This document shows positions 44,044 to 52,933 of a stretch of DNA of 64,000 nt, piece by piece. The first letter of the stretch is position 1; every line of letters starts with the position of its first letter. A program made the position numbers and the translations under genes. Under the pieces are notes generated by a model. That model searched no databases and had not been told where the DNA came from. It worked only from the letters and a program-made list of their open reading frames with translations. Source of the stretch: Neobacillus sp. PS2-9 (lineage in GTDB: Bacteria; Bacillota; Bacilli; Bacillales; Cytobacillaceae); assembly GCF_030915525.1 (NCBI RefSeq), contig NZ_CP133269.1:2071001-2135000 (forward strand), in the 5' to 3' direction.

Positions 44044-44169
44044 TTATTTCCCTAAGTCTTTTTTGGTCATCTCACTTCGAATACTAGTTTCTTTAGAGAA
44101 TTCGGTATCTTGTTTCTTATTGTTTGGATATTTATTTTTACGTTCACGGTTATCGTTACGGTTTGTCAT
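44044..44169 (-). CDS. Small basic hydrophilic protein (41 aa)
   Basis: Very strong RBS (AAAGGAGGTAA) 5 bases before ATG 44169. 41 residues rich in Asn, Lys, Arg and Ser: MTNRNDNRERKNKYPNNKK, then ETSIRSEMTKKDLGK. Composition resembles minor small spore proteins, yet no family is recognised. Confidence 0.6.
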   Translation of the reverse strand: MTNRNDNRERKNKYPNNKKQDTEFSKETSIRSEMTKKDLGK

Positions 44170-44259
44170 GATTGTTACCTCCTTTCAGTGTCTTCTGCAA
44201 TATTTTTTGCATCATGTGGTTTTTTACTCCCGATTTTTATTTCGTAACTTAAAGTAAAA

Positions 44260-44290
44260 GCTCGACCGTATCAAAATGATATGGTCGAGC
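44260..44290 (-). terminator. Terminator of the nitronate monooxygenase-like gene
   Basis: GCTCGACCGTATCA (44260-44273) with TGATATGGTCGAGC (44277-44290), G-T tolerant stem; A-rich on the left. Confidence 0.85.
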
Positions 44291-44295
44291 GTTTA

Positions 44296-45273
44296 TTATG
44301 ATAGTGGTAATATTGAATCCACTTTTGCGGAACGATACTCTTCTGTAAGATTGTCAATAATTTTTTGGACCGGAAGGATGTCTTTAATCTCATCCACTCG
44401 GGCTCCAGCGAACACAAGTCCATTTTCAACATCACCCGAAACGGAAGTTAGTAATGAATCTAATGTGCAAAATCGGTAAGAGCAATTTTTTAAACAATCA
44501 TGGCATTTAGCGATTTTTAATTTATTTGCACCACTAATTAATTTAGTAAAGTTGTTAACTATTGCTCTGCCTTGCAGTCCAACGGTGGTTTTCACTAGGA
44601 CCAAATCTTCTTTATTTGCGTTTACATACTTTTCCTTAAATGCTAATGGAGCATCACATTCCTCACTCGCTACGAACCTCGTTCCCATTTGTACTCCAGA
44701 CGCTCCCATGGACAGTGCTTTTGCAATATCATATCCATTCAAGATTCCTCCAGCTGCGATAACAGGTATGGATACTGCATCAACAATTTCTGGTAGGATT
44801 TCGAACATTGGGCGATCTGTTCCAAGATGTCCCCCAGCCTCAAAACCTTCTACGACCACGGCCGCTGCTCCGAGACGTTCGGAAATTTTTGCTAGTTTTG
44901 CGGAAGAGACAATGGAAATAACAGGTATTCCAGCTTGTTTTCCCCAAGAATACATATCTCTAGAGATTCCTGCGCCGGAAATAATAAAATCAACCTTCTC
45001 TTCTAAAGCGGCTTTCATTTTTTCAGCAAAGTCATTCATGGCAAAAAGGACATTTACACCAATGTACCCTGCACCCTTAATACGTTCCTTGGCTTTACGG
45101 ATATGTGTTCGCATCTCATCTACGGTTATTCCAGTACCAGATATTATCCCAATTCCTCCTGCGTTTGCGACAGCCGAAGCTAACTTGCTTAGTGAGATAC
45201 CTACGCCCATGCCACCCTGTAGAATCGGAACCTTTGGCATCATATGTCCAATTTTTAATTGTGGAAAATTCAA
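44296..45273 (-). CDS. NAD(P)H-dependent flavin oxidoreductase / nitronate monooxygenase family
   Basis: 325 residues from TTG 45273 (GAGGT six bases upstream; the nearby ATG is out of frame). FMN-binding TIM barrel: ILQGGMGVGISL, GGIGIISGTG, IISGAGISRDMY, VVVEGFEAGGHLGTD, VIAAGGILNGYDIAKAL, MGTRFVASEECDA. This is the FabK/2-nitropropane dioxygenase group. A cysteine-rich stretch near the C terminus (KCHDCLKNCSYRFC) is unusual for simple nitronate monooxygenases and may bind metal or a cluster. Substrate unknown. Confidence 0.82.
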   Translation of the reverse strand: MNFPQLKIGHMMPKVPILQGGMGVGISLSKLASAVANAGGIGIISGTGITVDEMRTHIRKAKERIKGAGYIGVNVLFAMNDFAEKMKAALEEKVDFIISGAGISRDMYSWGKQAGIPVISIVSSAKLAKISERLGAAAVVVEGFEAGGHLGTDRPMFEILPEIVDAVSIPVIAAGGILNGYDIAKALSMGASGVQMGTRFVASEECDAPLAFKEKYVNANKEDLVLVKTTVGLQGRAIVNNFTKLISGANKLKIAKCHDCLKNCSYRFCTLDSLLTSVSGDVENGLVFAGARVDEIKDILPVQKIIDNLTEEYRSAKVDSILPLS

Positions 45274-45458
45274 TTCATTACCTCATTTCAATGTTTAGTT
45301 ACTTCTCCTGAATCATAACATTCGAATTTATTCATGTCTGTGATTACTATCACCTGGTCATATAAGTAGGTTTTATACTTTGTAATTTTATTTGGATAAT
45401 AGTAATCTTAAGGTAACAAACTACTAAAAGTTATGGATAGAGATGGGAAGGTGTATAT

Positions 45459-46709
45459 ATGGTCAAGCTTTTTACAGATATCGATTTAGACGGACTTGGG
45501 TGTGGACTAATTGCAAAAATGGCTTTTGGGGATAAGGTCAATGTATATTATTGTTCATATCGAAATCTCAATCAAAGAGTTGAGTCAGTAATCACAAATC
45601 CAGAGAATGCTAAGGAAGAAATCTATATTACCGATTTAGCAGTAAATCAACTTATCGAGAAGAAACTTGAAGAACGTTATCAGCAGGGGAAACAAGTTCA
45701 AATGATTGATCACCATGTAACAGCGATGCATTTTAACCAATATAAATGGGGTTTTGTAAAAACAGAATATGAAACAGGAAATCTAACTTGTGCAACATCT
45801 TTGTTTTATGATTACTTAATTGAGAATCAAAAAATAGAGCGAAATAATGCTTTAGAGGAGTTTATTGAATTAGTTCGACAGTATGATACTTGGGAATGGG
45901 ATCAAAACAATAATGTAACAGCAAAACGGTTAAATGATTTGTTTTATATTTTGAATCGGGAAAAGTTCGAAGAAGAAATGCTAAAAAGGTTAACTGAAAA
46001 TAAAGAATCATTTATGTTAAATGAGACTGAAAATTTGCTTCTTGATATTGAAGAACAGAAAATTAGTCGATATATTCATTCTAAAAGCAGGCAAATGGTT
46101 CAGACCTTTGTTGATGATTACTGCGTAGGAGTTGTCCATGCGGAGCAGTATTTGTCAGAGCTCGGGAATGCCTTAAACAATCTTTATCCCCATTTGGATA
46201 TGATTGTCCTATTAAATGTGAGTGGTAAGAAAATGGGCTTCCGAACCATTCATGATGAGGTCAATGTGGCAGAATTTGCAAAGAGATATGGGGGAGGAGG
46301 TCACCCTAAAGCATCTGGTTCAGAAATGACAAGAGAGGCCTTTAAATTATTTATTGAGAACATTTTTGAATTCATGCCACTTAAACCAGATTCAGATCGA
46401 AATGAATACAATGTGAAAAATTCAACATCCGTTACAAGTTATCAAAACCAACAGGGCGAAAATTTTTATGTTTTATCAAAAGAGGATAACGATTTTAGCA
46501 TTTTACATAATGGAAAGAAATTGGAGGGAAGTTTTAACACATTTACGGAAGCAGAAAGGTTTCTTAAACGAAAAAATTCATGCTGGCTTCGTCCAGATCA
46601 TGAATTTCTTAAATTTCTTTCGAACGTTCTTGGGGAATCACTTGAAGAGATTAAGGAAAATTACGATGAGATAATAAGCAGCAGAATAATGGATGTTATT
46701 GAACATTGA
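45459..46709 (+). CDS. DHH-family phosphoesterase
   Basis: 416 residues, RBS GAAGGTG. DHH motifs: FTDIDLDGLGCG (I), TDLAVN (II), IDHHVTAM (III) and the DHHA1 glycine loop GGGGHPKASG. The last 100 residues (from about 315) are an extension beyond the DHHA1 domain with no family recognised. DHH/DHHA1 enzymes cleave nanoRNA, pAp or c-di-nucleotides; here the substrate is open. Stand-alone gene with terminator. Confidence 0.83.
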   Translation: MVKLFTDIDLDGLGCGLIAKMAFGDKVNVYYCSYRNLNQRVESVITNPENAKEEIYITDLAVNQLIEKKLEERYQQGKQVQMIDHHVTAMHFNQYKWGFVKTEYETGNLTCATSLFYDYLIENQKIERNNALEEFIELVRQYDTWEWDQNNNVTAKRLNDLFYILNREKFEEEMLKRLTENKESFMLNETENLLLDIEEQKISRYIHSKSRQMVQTFVDDYCVGVVHAEQYLSELGNALNNLYPHLDMIVLLNVSGKKMGFRTIHDEVNVAEFAKRYGGGGHPKASGSEMTREAFKLFIENIFEFMPLKPDSDRNEYNVKNSTSVTSYQNQQGENFYVLSKEDNDFSILHNGKKLEGSFNTFTEAERFLKRKNSCWLRPDHEFLKFLSNVLGESLEEIKENYDEIISSRIMDVIEH

Positions 46710-46711
46710 GG

Positions 46712-46740
46712 AAGAGAGCTTAGTTTACTAAGCTCTCTTT
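46712..46740 (+). terminator. Terminator of the DHH gene
   Basis: AAGAGAGCTTA (46712-46722) with TAAGCTCTCTT (46729-46739). Confidence 0.85.
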
Positions 46741-46953
46741 AATATTGGTAAATTTATCGTAGGTATTTCGAATTATTATTTCAGAATTGTAATTGGTGTG
46801 CAACAAAATGTAAATTGAACAACACAATTCTGTAATCTTAGAAGGGTAGTATAATAATTAGACCGTTATGCTTAATAAATGAAGGTCTACGTTTAGTGGG
46901 TAATAAATTTTTTGTATACCTTTAGGGTCAACTATACACAACGGGGTGATAAA

Positions 46954-47961
46954 ATGGCTTCTACTTCAAAAAGGAGTAAATATTTTGATAATGCAAAATT
47001 TATTTTAATATTTCTCGTTGTTTTTGGACATCTCATTAGTCCTTTAAAGGAACAGGATGGTTTTCTATTTACTTTATATACAGTCATATTTCTTTTCCAT
47101 ATGCCAGCTTTTATCATGATATCAGGGTATTTTGCAAAAGGTTTTAAAAAGAAAGGCTATTTATCCAAATCAGTAAAAAAAATATTAATACCTTACTTTA
47201 TTTTCCAAATTATTTATTCCATTTATTATTACTTTAATGGCCAAGAAGAAAGGTTATCTTTTGATTTTTTACATCCCCATTGGTCGCTATGGTTTTTGTT
47301 AAGTTTGTTTTTCTGGATTTTACTGTTATATCTATTTGCGAAATTAAAATGGATAGGATTTGCTTTAGCCATTGTAATAGGTATTTGTATAGGTTATGTG
47401 GACCAAGCCGGAAGTTTTTTAAGCTTATCAAGAACATTTGTATTTTTCCCATATTTCTTATTAGGATATTTACTTAAAGAAAATCAGCTTAGACGCCTTA
47501 TTCGAACCAGGTATTCTCTTCCAATTGGCTTAATAATAATTGCTGGAACTCTTATATACTTTGGAGTTGCTTTTCCGAAAGATGCTGTCCCATGGCTGTT
47601 AGGAGATACTTCCTATGCGAACATGGGTGGAAAAGAGATTTCAGATGGATTAATTAGAGGTATCCAATATATACTTACATTTATTGTTATTTTCGGATTT
47701 ATGATGTTAATTCCATCTGGCCAATTCAAAGTAACGAAAATAGGTGAAAGAACAATCTATGTTTATTTATTTCATGGATTTATCATTAAATCCATACAAT
47801 CCATTATTCCTGAAGAAGTTCTAGATCCTATCATTGGTAATTATTTTCTTCTCATCTTCATCTCACTGATTATTTGTTTAATACTAGGAAGTTTTTTAAT
47901 AAAGAAATATACGCGACCATTGGTTGAACTTGAATTTCCCCTTAGTAACAGGGGGGGATAA
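46954..47961 (+). CDS. Acyltransferase-3 family membrane protein
   Basis: 335 residues from ATG 46954 (GGGGTGAT upstream). About ten membrane segments. Starts KRSKYFDNAKFILIFLVVFGH with the conserved catalytic-type His in VFGH, and LFHMPAFIMISGYF; the last part has TIYVYLFHGFI. Resembles fucose 4-O-acetylase/WecH-like O-acetyltransferases that modify cell-wall polymers or sugars. Acceptor unknown. Single gene. Confidence 0.87.
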   Translation: MASTSKRSKYFDNAKFILIFLVVFGHLISPLKEQDGFLFTLYTVIFLFHMPAFIMISGYFAKGFKKKGYLSKSVKKILIPYFIFQIIYSIYYYFNGQEERLSFDFLHPHWSLWFLLSLFFWILLLYLFAKLKWIGFALAIVIGICIGYVDQAGSFLSLSRTFVFFPYFLLGYLLKENQLRRLIRTRYSLPIGLIIIAGTLIYFGVAFPKDAVPWLLGDTSYANMGGKEISDGLIRGIQYILTFIVIFGFMMLIPSGQFKVTKIGERTIYVYLFHGFIIKSIQSIIPEEVLDPIIGNYFLLIFISLIICLILGSFLIKKYTRPLVELEFPLSNRGG

Positions 47962-48010
47962 ATAGAAATGAGGCTGACTCAAAAGTAAAGAGTTCAGCCT
48001 CATTTCTATT
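47961..48010. terminator. Bidirectional terminator
   Basis: 17-bp stem AATAGAAATGAGGCTGA (47961-47977) with TCAGCCTCATTTCTATT (47994-48010), between convergent genes. Confidence 0.92.
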
Positions 48011-48017
48011 GAATTGA

Positions 48018-48539
48018 TCAGAAGCCAAAAAGGGAACCAATCATATTTTTTCTTTTTCTTCTCTCTTTAGACGAATCAATAACCATTGTTTTTTCCTTTT
48101 TGGATTGGTTTCTCTGTTCAGCCAATTGCTCTTGAAGTAGTCTAAGTTGACTAGTTAATTCATTTACCTGACTCTGTAATTCCTCAATATCGCTGCGATG
48201 TTGTAAAAGTTGATAGGAGGCAACAGAATCTGCCTTAGAATTTATGCCAAGTTCTAATTCGTTTACCTTCTTCCACACTTTTTCAAGGGCCTCCTCATTC
48301 TCAACTGCTTTCACAGCTCCTTTTCGAGCACTCTTCTTTGTTCGTACCGGAGTAATATCATGCAAGAGAGTACCAGTTTGAAGTTCTTCATGAATTTTTT
48401 TTAGTAGGTTAATATCTTCGTTAGAAAAATGATAATGTCCCCGATCATTTTTTTCCATCGGAAGCTCGAGCTGTTTCACCCACCTTTGAATAGTACTAGA
48501 GGATACCCCTAATGATTTTGCTACTTCACTTGTATTCAT
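48018..48539 (-). CDS. racA: RacA-like chromosome-anchoring protein
   Basis: 173 residues, RBS AGGAGG. N-terminal MerR-type helix-turn-helix (MNTSEVAKSLGVSSSTIQRW, RGHYHFSNEDINLLKKI), a basic linker, a coiled coil at about 105-150 (DIEELQSQVNELTSQLRLL) and a basic tail ending MIGSLFGF. The same plan and wording as B. subtilis RacA (184 aa), which binds origin-proximal DNA and tethers it to DivIVA at the cell pole during sporulation. The hydrophobic C-terminal end could touch membrane or DivIVA. Confidence 0.87.
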   Translation of the reverse strand: MNTSEVAKSLGVSSSTIQRWVKQLELPMEKNDRGHYHFSNEDINLLKKIHEELQTGTLLHDITPVRTKKSARKGAVKAVENEEALEKVWKKVNELELGINSKADSVASYQLLQHRSDIEELQSQVNELTSQLRLLQEQLAEQRNQSKKEKTMVIDSSKERRKRKNMIGSLFGF

Positions 48540-48641
48540 GTCAAAACCTCCTATTAATTAAATAATCCCAAACCACGAGTGACGATAGGCTAAGTAAAAT
48601 GATTATGAATAAAAGGAGCTTTAACATTTAATGAATGTTCC

Positions 48642-49583
48642 TTAATTAGCCCAAAATTTCCACCATTTCTTTTCTTTAGCAGCAGCTACATCTCTGAAAC
48701 CTGTCAGCATTTGTTGGAAAGCTAATTCTCTTTGCGTAACTTCATGACGGTATTGATTGCGCTCCTCAATGAAAAAATCCCGGTCTTTTGTTATAGCTTC
48801 AGTGAGACTTGAGATTTCGGTATTCGTTACATCAACGTAATGCGCTAATTCCTCGGTCGTCTCAGATAATTGCTTTGAAAGTGTAAAAATTTCTTCTGAA
48901 GTATCTATTGAAACGTTAGCAATGCTTTTGGAAAGGTATTGTAATGATTGGGAGGTATTCTCTGATGTTCTTTCAAGTGACTCCGATAATTCTTGTATAT
49001 CAGCTTTTGTCGTTGCTGAGGATTTATAAATAGAGTCAGATATGGATTTAACCGTATGATATGTTCCTTTATATATCTCTTTTTTTACTTCTTCAACGAC
49101 TTCCTTCCGAACTACATTCCTGATTTCTTCTTTTACCTCATTTAAGAAATTTTTCTTATAAGTCTCCATAGCTTCAAAAAATAGTTCTGTATTATTAAAA
49201 ACATCATCATGGACAGCTACAGGTGTTAGGGAATCAGCAATTACTTCTAATGGTACTTCACTTACAATAGTCTCACTTTCAGGTTCAAATTCTTGTGTTT
49301 GCTCTACTTGTTTTTCACTTAGCGGTACCTCGGCTGTAATTGTCTCCATTTCAGCTTCCGATCCTTTTAGTAATTGTTCACGGATTAAAACTTTGCTTAA
49401 TTTTTTTGAAGCCATTTGTTTTATTTCTAGTAGGAAATCAATTTCTACCTCAGTGTAAATTCTTGCACCTTGTTTTGAACGGGGAATTTCTAATAAATCT
49501 TCAAACTCCTTTTCCCATTGGCGTAAGATTCCAGGCGCAACATTTATCTTTTTGGACACTTCTTTTAGGGTATAAGTTTTCAT
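48642..49583 (-). CDS. MerR-like HTH coiled-coil protein with amphipathic C-terminal tail
   Basis: 313 residues, RBS AAAGGAAAG. MerR-type HTH (MKTYTLKEVSKKINVAPGIL, RQWEKEF, SKQGARIYTEVEID), an acidic linker at about 75-125, then a long helical region (about 130-300) with heptads typical of coiled coils (TSEEIFTLSKQLSETTEELA) and a tryptophan-rich tail KKWWKFWAN. The tail looks like a membrane-binding amphipathic helix. The HTH-linker-coil-tail plan parallels RacA, its neighbour 100 bp away, and resembles plasmid or chromosomal DUF3967-type proteins. Function: perhaps DNA-membrane tethering; inferred. Confidence 0.75.
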   Translation of the reverse strand: MKTYTLKEVSKKINVAPGILRQWEKEFEDLLEIPRSKQGARIYTEVEIDFLLEIKQMASKKLSKVLIREQLLKGSEAEMETITAEVPLSEKQVEQTQEFEPESETIVSEVPLEVIADSLTPVAVHDDVFNNTELFFEAMETYKKNFLNEVKEEIRNVVRKEVVEEVKKEIYKGTYHTVKSISDSIYKSSATTKADIQELSESLERTSENTSQSLQYLSKSIANVSIDTSEEIFTLSKQLSETTEELAHYVDVTNTEISSLTEAITKDRDFFIEERNQYRHEVTQRELAFQQMLTGFRDVAAAKEKKWWKFWAN

Positions 49584-49788
49584 TAAAATCTTTCCTTTCT
49601 TTTTGTTTCTAGGAAATATTTCTTGATAGATTAACTATTCACCATTAGGCATCCAATTTTCCTGCTACCTGACAAAAGCTATCAAAACAAGACTGAAAAC
49701 TTGGAAAACCAACATATTTTTGCAAAAGGTGCGCTTTGTTGTAAAAATTCTAAAAAAGTGGTTGAGCAAAGAAAAAAAGAGGTTTAAT

Positions 49789-50661
49789 ATGGGAGTTGAA
49801 ATGATGGAAGAGAGAAGGATCTACATGTGGATTGCAGCTGCATTTGTGACAATGGTTAGCTTCGGAGTTAATAATACTATTTTTAAGTGGAGTACTGGAC
49901 GTGGACTGTCAAAAGTGCATATTCAATTCTTTTTCTATTTTGTAGCATTTATATTAACACTTGGTTTTGGAATGGTTCATGACGCTGTACATATGAATCT
50001 AATAACTTTATTACTTGGTTCTCTGATAGGGATATTAAATGCTAACGGAAATATCCAAATGTCAAAAGCATTTGAAAGGGGACCAGCAAGTTTAACTTCT
50101 CCCTTAATTGGTATTAATGCCATTTTTCCGATACTATGTGCTGGATTTATTTTTCATGAACATATTACTGTAATCCAGTGGATAGGAATAATTATTATGC
50201 TTGCGTCTGCTATGATTATCCAGTATTCATCTGATAAGAATAGAAATATAAATTATCTGTCATGGATATTGCGAGTTGGGCTAGCCATATTATCTTTTGG
50301 TTTACTTGGAATCTTAATGAAGACGACTTCTTATTTGCATATTCATTCGTTAGAAACCTTAATCGCTATGTATGGTGGGGGAAGTATATATTTAGCAATA
50401 AGTAGTTTTACAATGAAGGAAAAATGGAATGGTCTAGTAGTAAATGTGGGTGCACTCGTTGGCCTAATAAGCATTTTAGGCTACAGTAGTTATTTTTTTG
50501 CATTAAGAACGGGGACGGCCAGTATTGTATTCCCTATTGTGAGTTTAAATTGCTTAGTAGTTGTCTTTTCAGGCTATTTCATTTATAAAGAAAAATTAAA
50601 AAGATATCAGCTCATAGGTGTAGTTTCAGCATTAATTGGAATCATTTTTACGAAATTGTAA
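49789..50661 (+). CDS. EamA/DMT-family transporter
   Basis: 290 residues from ATG 49789 (AGAGG upstream); ATG 49801 with GGGAG is an alternative. Ten membrane segments in two EamA halves, with GNIQMSKAFERGPASLTSPL and GYSSYFFALRTGTASIVFPI as matching inner repeats. Exports or imports a small metabolite; substrate not predictable. Confidence 0.83.
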   Translation: MGVEMMEERRIYMWIAAAFVTMVSFGVNNTIFKWSTGRGLSKVHIQFFFYFVAFILTLGFGMVHDAVHMNLITLLLGSLIGILNANGNIQMSKAFERGPASLTSPLIGINAIFPILCAGFIFHEHITVIQWIGIIIMLASAMIIQYSSDKNRNINYLSWILRVGLAILSFGLLGILMKTTSYLHIHSLETLIAMYGGGSIYLAISSFTMKEKWNGLVVNVGALVGLISILGYSSYFFALRTGTASIVFPIVSLNCLVVVFSGYFIYKEKLKRYQLIGVVSALIGIIFTKL

Positions 50662-50672
50662 TTCAAAATGGG

Positions 50673-50711
50673 AAAAGAGGTTGACTCCTTTGTTTTGAGT
50701 CAACCTCTTTT
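50673..50711. terminator. Bidirectional terminator
   Basis: 15-bp stem AAAAGAGGTTGACTC (50673-50687) with GAGTCAACCTCTTTT (50697-50711). Confidence 0.92.
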
Positions 50712-50733
50712 GATTTGAAATTATTCTTCATAT

Positions 50734-51522
50734 TTATTTTACTAGTTTAAGCTTTTTTAACCCATTATATATACCAGAGTTGGTCACATCTGTGGTTTTG
50801 TGTTTCGCATATTGAAAAAGCTCCGGATGACCATTCCCCATAGCAAAACTCTCTCCTACATTCTGAAGCATTTCTTTATCATTCATTCCATCACCAAATG
50901 CAATAGAACTTTCTTTATTCAAGCCGAGACGCTTTAAAACCATTTGAACCCCATAGCCTTTGTTCACTTTGTCTCTAATCACATCATAGCAATGCCTCAT
51001 GCCCTCTACATTGACTTGGGATAAATGGATTCCTTCCTCACTGTTATAAAGAGATGCTTCATTTTCTTGGAGATTGACCAATGTCATCCCCAATACACTG
51101 CTGTTAATAGAAGGAGAATAGATTTCATTCTTATGTAAATGGAATTTTTTTATAAATTCATTCATCATTTGTGAGTTTAAATCTGTATAGTAGTTCTTTT
51201 CATGCGTATACAGAACTGCCTGATGCTGGTTTGCTGCGGCAATGTCTAGAAAATGTCTCACAGTTTCGCTGTTCATCGGTTCTTGAAAGATATCTTGTCC
51301 TTGATATATTGCGTATGCTCCGTTATAGCCAATAAAAGAGTTAATATTCAATTCCTTCGCAAGGTCAGCAATTTCGTGAAGCGGACGACCAGTTGCTAGA
51401 AAAATTTCTATTCCTTTTTCCTGAATTTGAGAAACAGCCTCTTTGGTTGATTCTTCAATCGTGTCCTCTGGTGTAACTAGTGTTCCATCGATATCTAAAA
51501 ATAAGATTTTGTAATCGGTCAT
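50734..51522 (-). CDS. HAD-family Cof-type phosphatase (YkrA-like)
   Basis: 262 residues from ATG 51522 (AAAGGAGA upstream); the ATG at 51546 has no RBS. Motif I FLDIDGTLV, motif II FLATGRP, motif III region KGYGVQMVL and motif IV AFGDGMNDKEM, with a C2b cap between. A cytoplasmic sugar or nucleotide phosphatase; substrate unknown. Divergent from the preQ1 operon. Confidence 0.87.
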   Translation of the reverse strand: MTDYKILFLDIDGTLVTPEDTIEESTKEAVSQIQEKGIEIFLATGRPLHEIADLAKELNINSFIGYNGAYAIYQGQDIFQEPMNSETVRHFLDIAAANQHQAVLYTHEKNYYTDLNSQMMNEFIKKFHLHKNEIYSPSINSSVLGMTLVNLQENEASLYNSEEGIHLSQVNVEGMRHCYDVIRDKVNKGYGVQMVLKRLGLNKESSIAFGDGMNDKEMLQNVGESFAMGNGHPELFQYAKHKTTDVTNSGIYNGLKKLKLVK

Positions 51523-51694
51523 AAATGGTCTCCTTTTTGTAATCATACAACTAGTTTACCACTTATTTCTTATTTCATAGATATTTCATTCAACGGTGGA
51601 TAAAAGATAGTTAGAAAAATTTTTCTCTATGAAAATTTATTATTTATGGTATAGTTAGTAGCGGAAAATAAAAATAAAATTCGCTTTTTGCGAA

Positions 51695-51766
51695 AGAGGT
51701 TCTAGCACCCCTCTCAAAAAAAACTAAGAGAAACAGCACTGCTTTCTTAGTAGTGCTGTTTTTCCT
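51695..51766 (+). promoter_or_regulatory. preQ1-I riboswitch with terminator
   Basis: Aptamer at 51695-51728: stem AGAGG with CCTCT, loop TTCTAGCACC, then an A-rich run and the conserved ACTAAG end, as in the B. subtilis que leader. The terminator AACAGCACT (51732-51740) with AGTGCTGTT (51752-51760) and T-run follows. ACTAAG (51723-51728) can instead pair with CTTAGT (51746-51751), an antiterminator. PreQ1 binding locks the aptamer and stops queCDE transcription. Confidence 0.95.
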
Positions 51767-51786
51767 ATTTAAGGAGAATGAAGGAT

Positions 51787-52446
51787 ATGAAAAACAGCAA
51801 AGCTTTAGTTGTCTTTAGTGGTGGTCAGGATAGTACTACTTGTTTATTTTGGGCATTAAAAAACTTTAATGAAGTTGAGGTAGTGACCTTTGATTATAAC
51901 CAGCGTCATAGCCTTGAAATCGAGTGTGCAAAAAGTATTGCAAATGAGCTTGGTGTCAAACACCATATTTTAGATATGGCTCTCTTAAATCAATTAGCTC
52001 CTAGTGCTTTGACGCGGGATGATATAGATGTAAAGGATGGAGAAGAAGGTGGATTACCATCTTCATTTGTTCCTGGAAGAAATCTAGTGTTTTTAACGTT
52101 TGCCGGTATTTTAGCGAGTCAAATTGGGGCTAAACATATTGTTACTGGTGTATGTGAAACGGACTTTAGCGGTTATCCGGACTGTCGAGATATTTTTGTT
52201 AAATCGTTAAATGTAACACTTAACTTATCAATGGATTCACAATTTGTCATTCATACTCCACTTATGTGGATCGATAAAGCAGAAACTTGGAAATTAGCCG
52301 ATGAACTTGGAGCGTTAGAGTTTGTCAGAGAAAAGACACTTACTTGCTACAACGGAGTAATTGCCGATGGTTGCGGGGAATGTCCTGCCTGTAAACTAAG
52401 AAAAAGAGGTTTGGACGAATACCTTAAAGTAAGAAAGGAGTTATAA
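51787..52446 (+). CDS. queC: 7-cyano-7-deazaguanine synthase
   Basis: 219 residues from ATG 51787 (AAGGAG about 10 bases upstream; ATG 51778 touches the RBS). P-loop [11 protein letters not shown] and the zinc cluster [20 protein letters not shown]. Converts 7-carboxy-7-deazaguanine to preQ0 with ATP and ammonia. Same length as B. subtilis QueC. First gene of the riboswitch-controlled operon. Confidence 0.96.
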   Translation: MKNSKALVVFSGGQDSTTCLFWALKNFNEVEVVTFDYNQRHSLEIECAKSIANELGVKHHILDMALLNQLAPSALTRDDIDVKDGEEGGLPSSFVPGRNLVFLTFAGILASQIGAKHIVTGVCETDFSGYPDCRDIFVKSLNVTLNLSMDSQFVIHTPLMWIDKAETWKLADELGALEFVREKTLTCYNGVIADGCGECPACKLRKRGLDEYLKVRKEL

Positions 52447-52450
52447 TCTA

Positions 52451-52933
52451 ATGTATGGCTTTCGAATTGTCGATAAACTCCAAAAGATTGATGAAGATAT
52501 TAAAAAAGAACAGCTGAAATATCATCAAAAGCGAGTATTAGTAAGTAAGGAATTTACTTTTGATTCTGCACATCATTTACATTGCTACGAGGGAAAATGT
52601 AAGAATTTGCACGGTCACACCTATAAGGTAGTCTTCGGATTAAGCGGGTTTGTCGATGACCGTGGTTTAATGATGGACTTTGGCGATATAAAAGAGATTT
52701 GGAAGAAGGAAATTGAAATTTACCTTGACCATAAATATTTGAATGAAACACTCCCCCCTATGAATACAACGGCAGAAAATATTGTTGTTTGGATTTATGA
52801 AAAAATGGCAGAGGCTCTCCTTAAGGAAGAAAGACAGCAGCAATACCTTGGTGCAAGAGTGGAGTTTGTTCGCCTATTTGAAACACCTACTAGCTATGCT
52901 GAAGTTAGAAGGGAGTGGATGGAAGTTGAGTAA
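52451..52933 (+). CDS. queD: 6-carboxytetrahydropterin synthase
   Basis: 160 residues, RBS GAAAGGAG inside the end of queC. PTPS motifs: FDSAHHLHCYEGKCKNLHGH with zinc His residues and the catalytic Cys, DFGDIKEIW, LDHKYLNE, TTAENI and FVRLFETPTSYAEV. Converts dihydroneopterin triphosphate to 6-carboxytetrahydropterin. Overlaps queE by 8 bases. Confidence 0.95.
   Translation: MYGFRIVDKLQKIDEDIKKEQLKYHQKRVLVSKEFTFDSAHHLHCYEGKCKNLHGHTYKVVFGLSGFVDDRGLMMDFGDIKEIWKKEIEIYLDHKYLNETLPPMNTTAENIVVWIYEKMAEALLKEERQQQYLGARVEFVRLFETPTSYAEVRREWMEVE

Noticed and set aside
48540..48641. Terminator between the two MerR-like coiled-coil genes
   Set aside because: No stem with T-run found; the genes may be cotranscribed, but this cannot be decided from the sequence.
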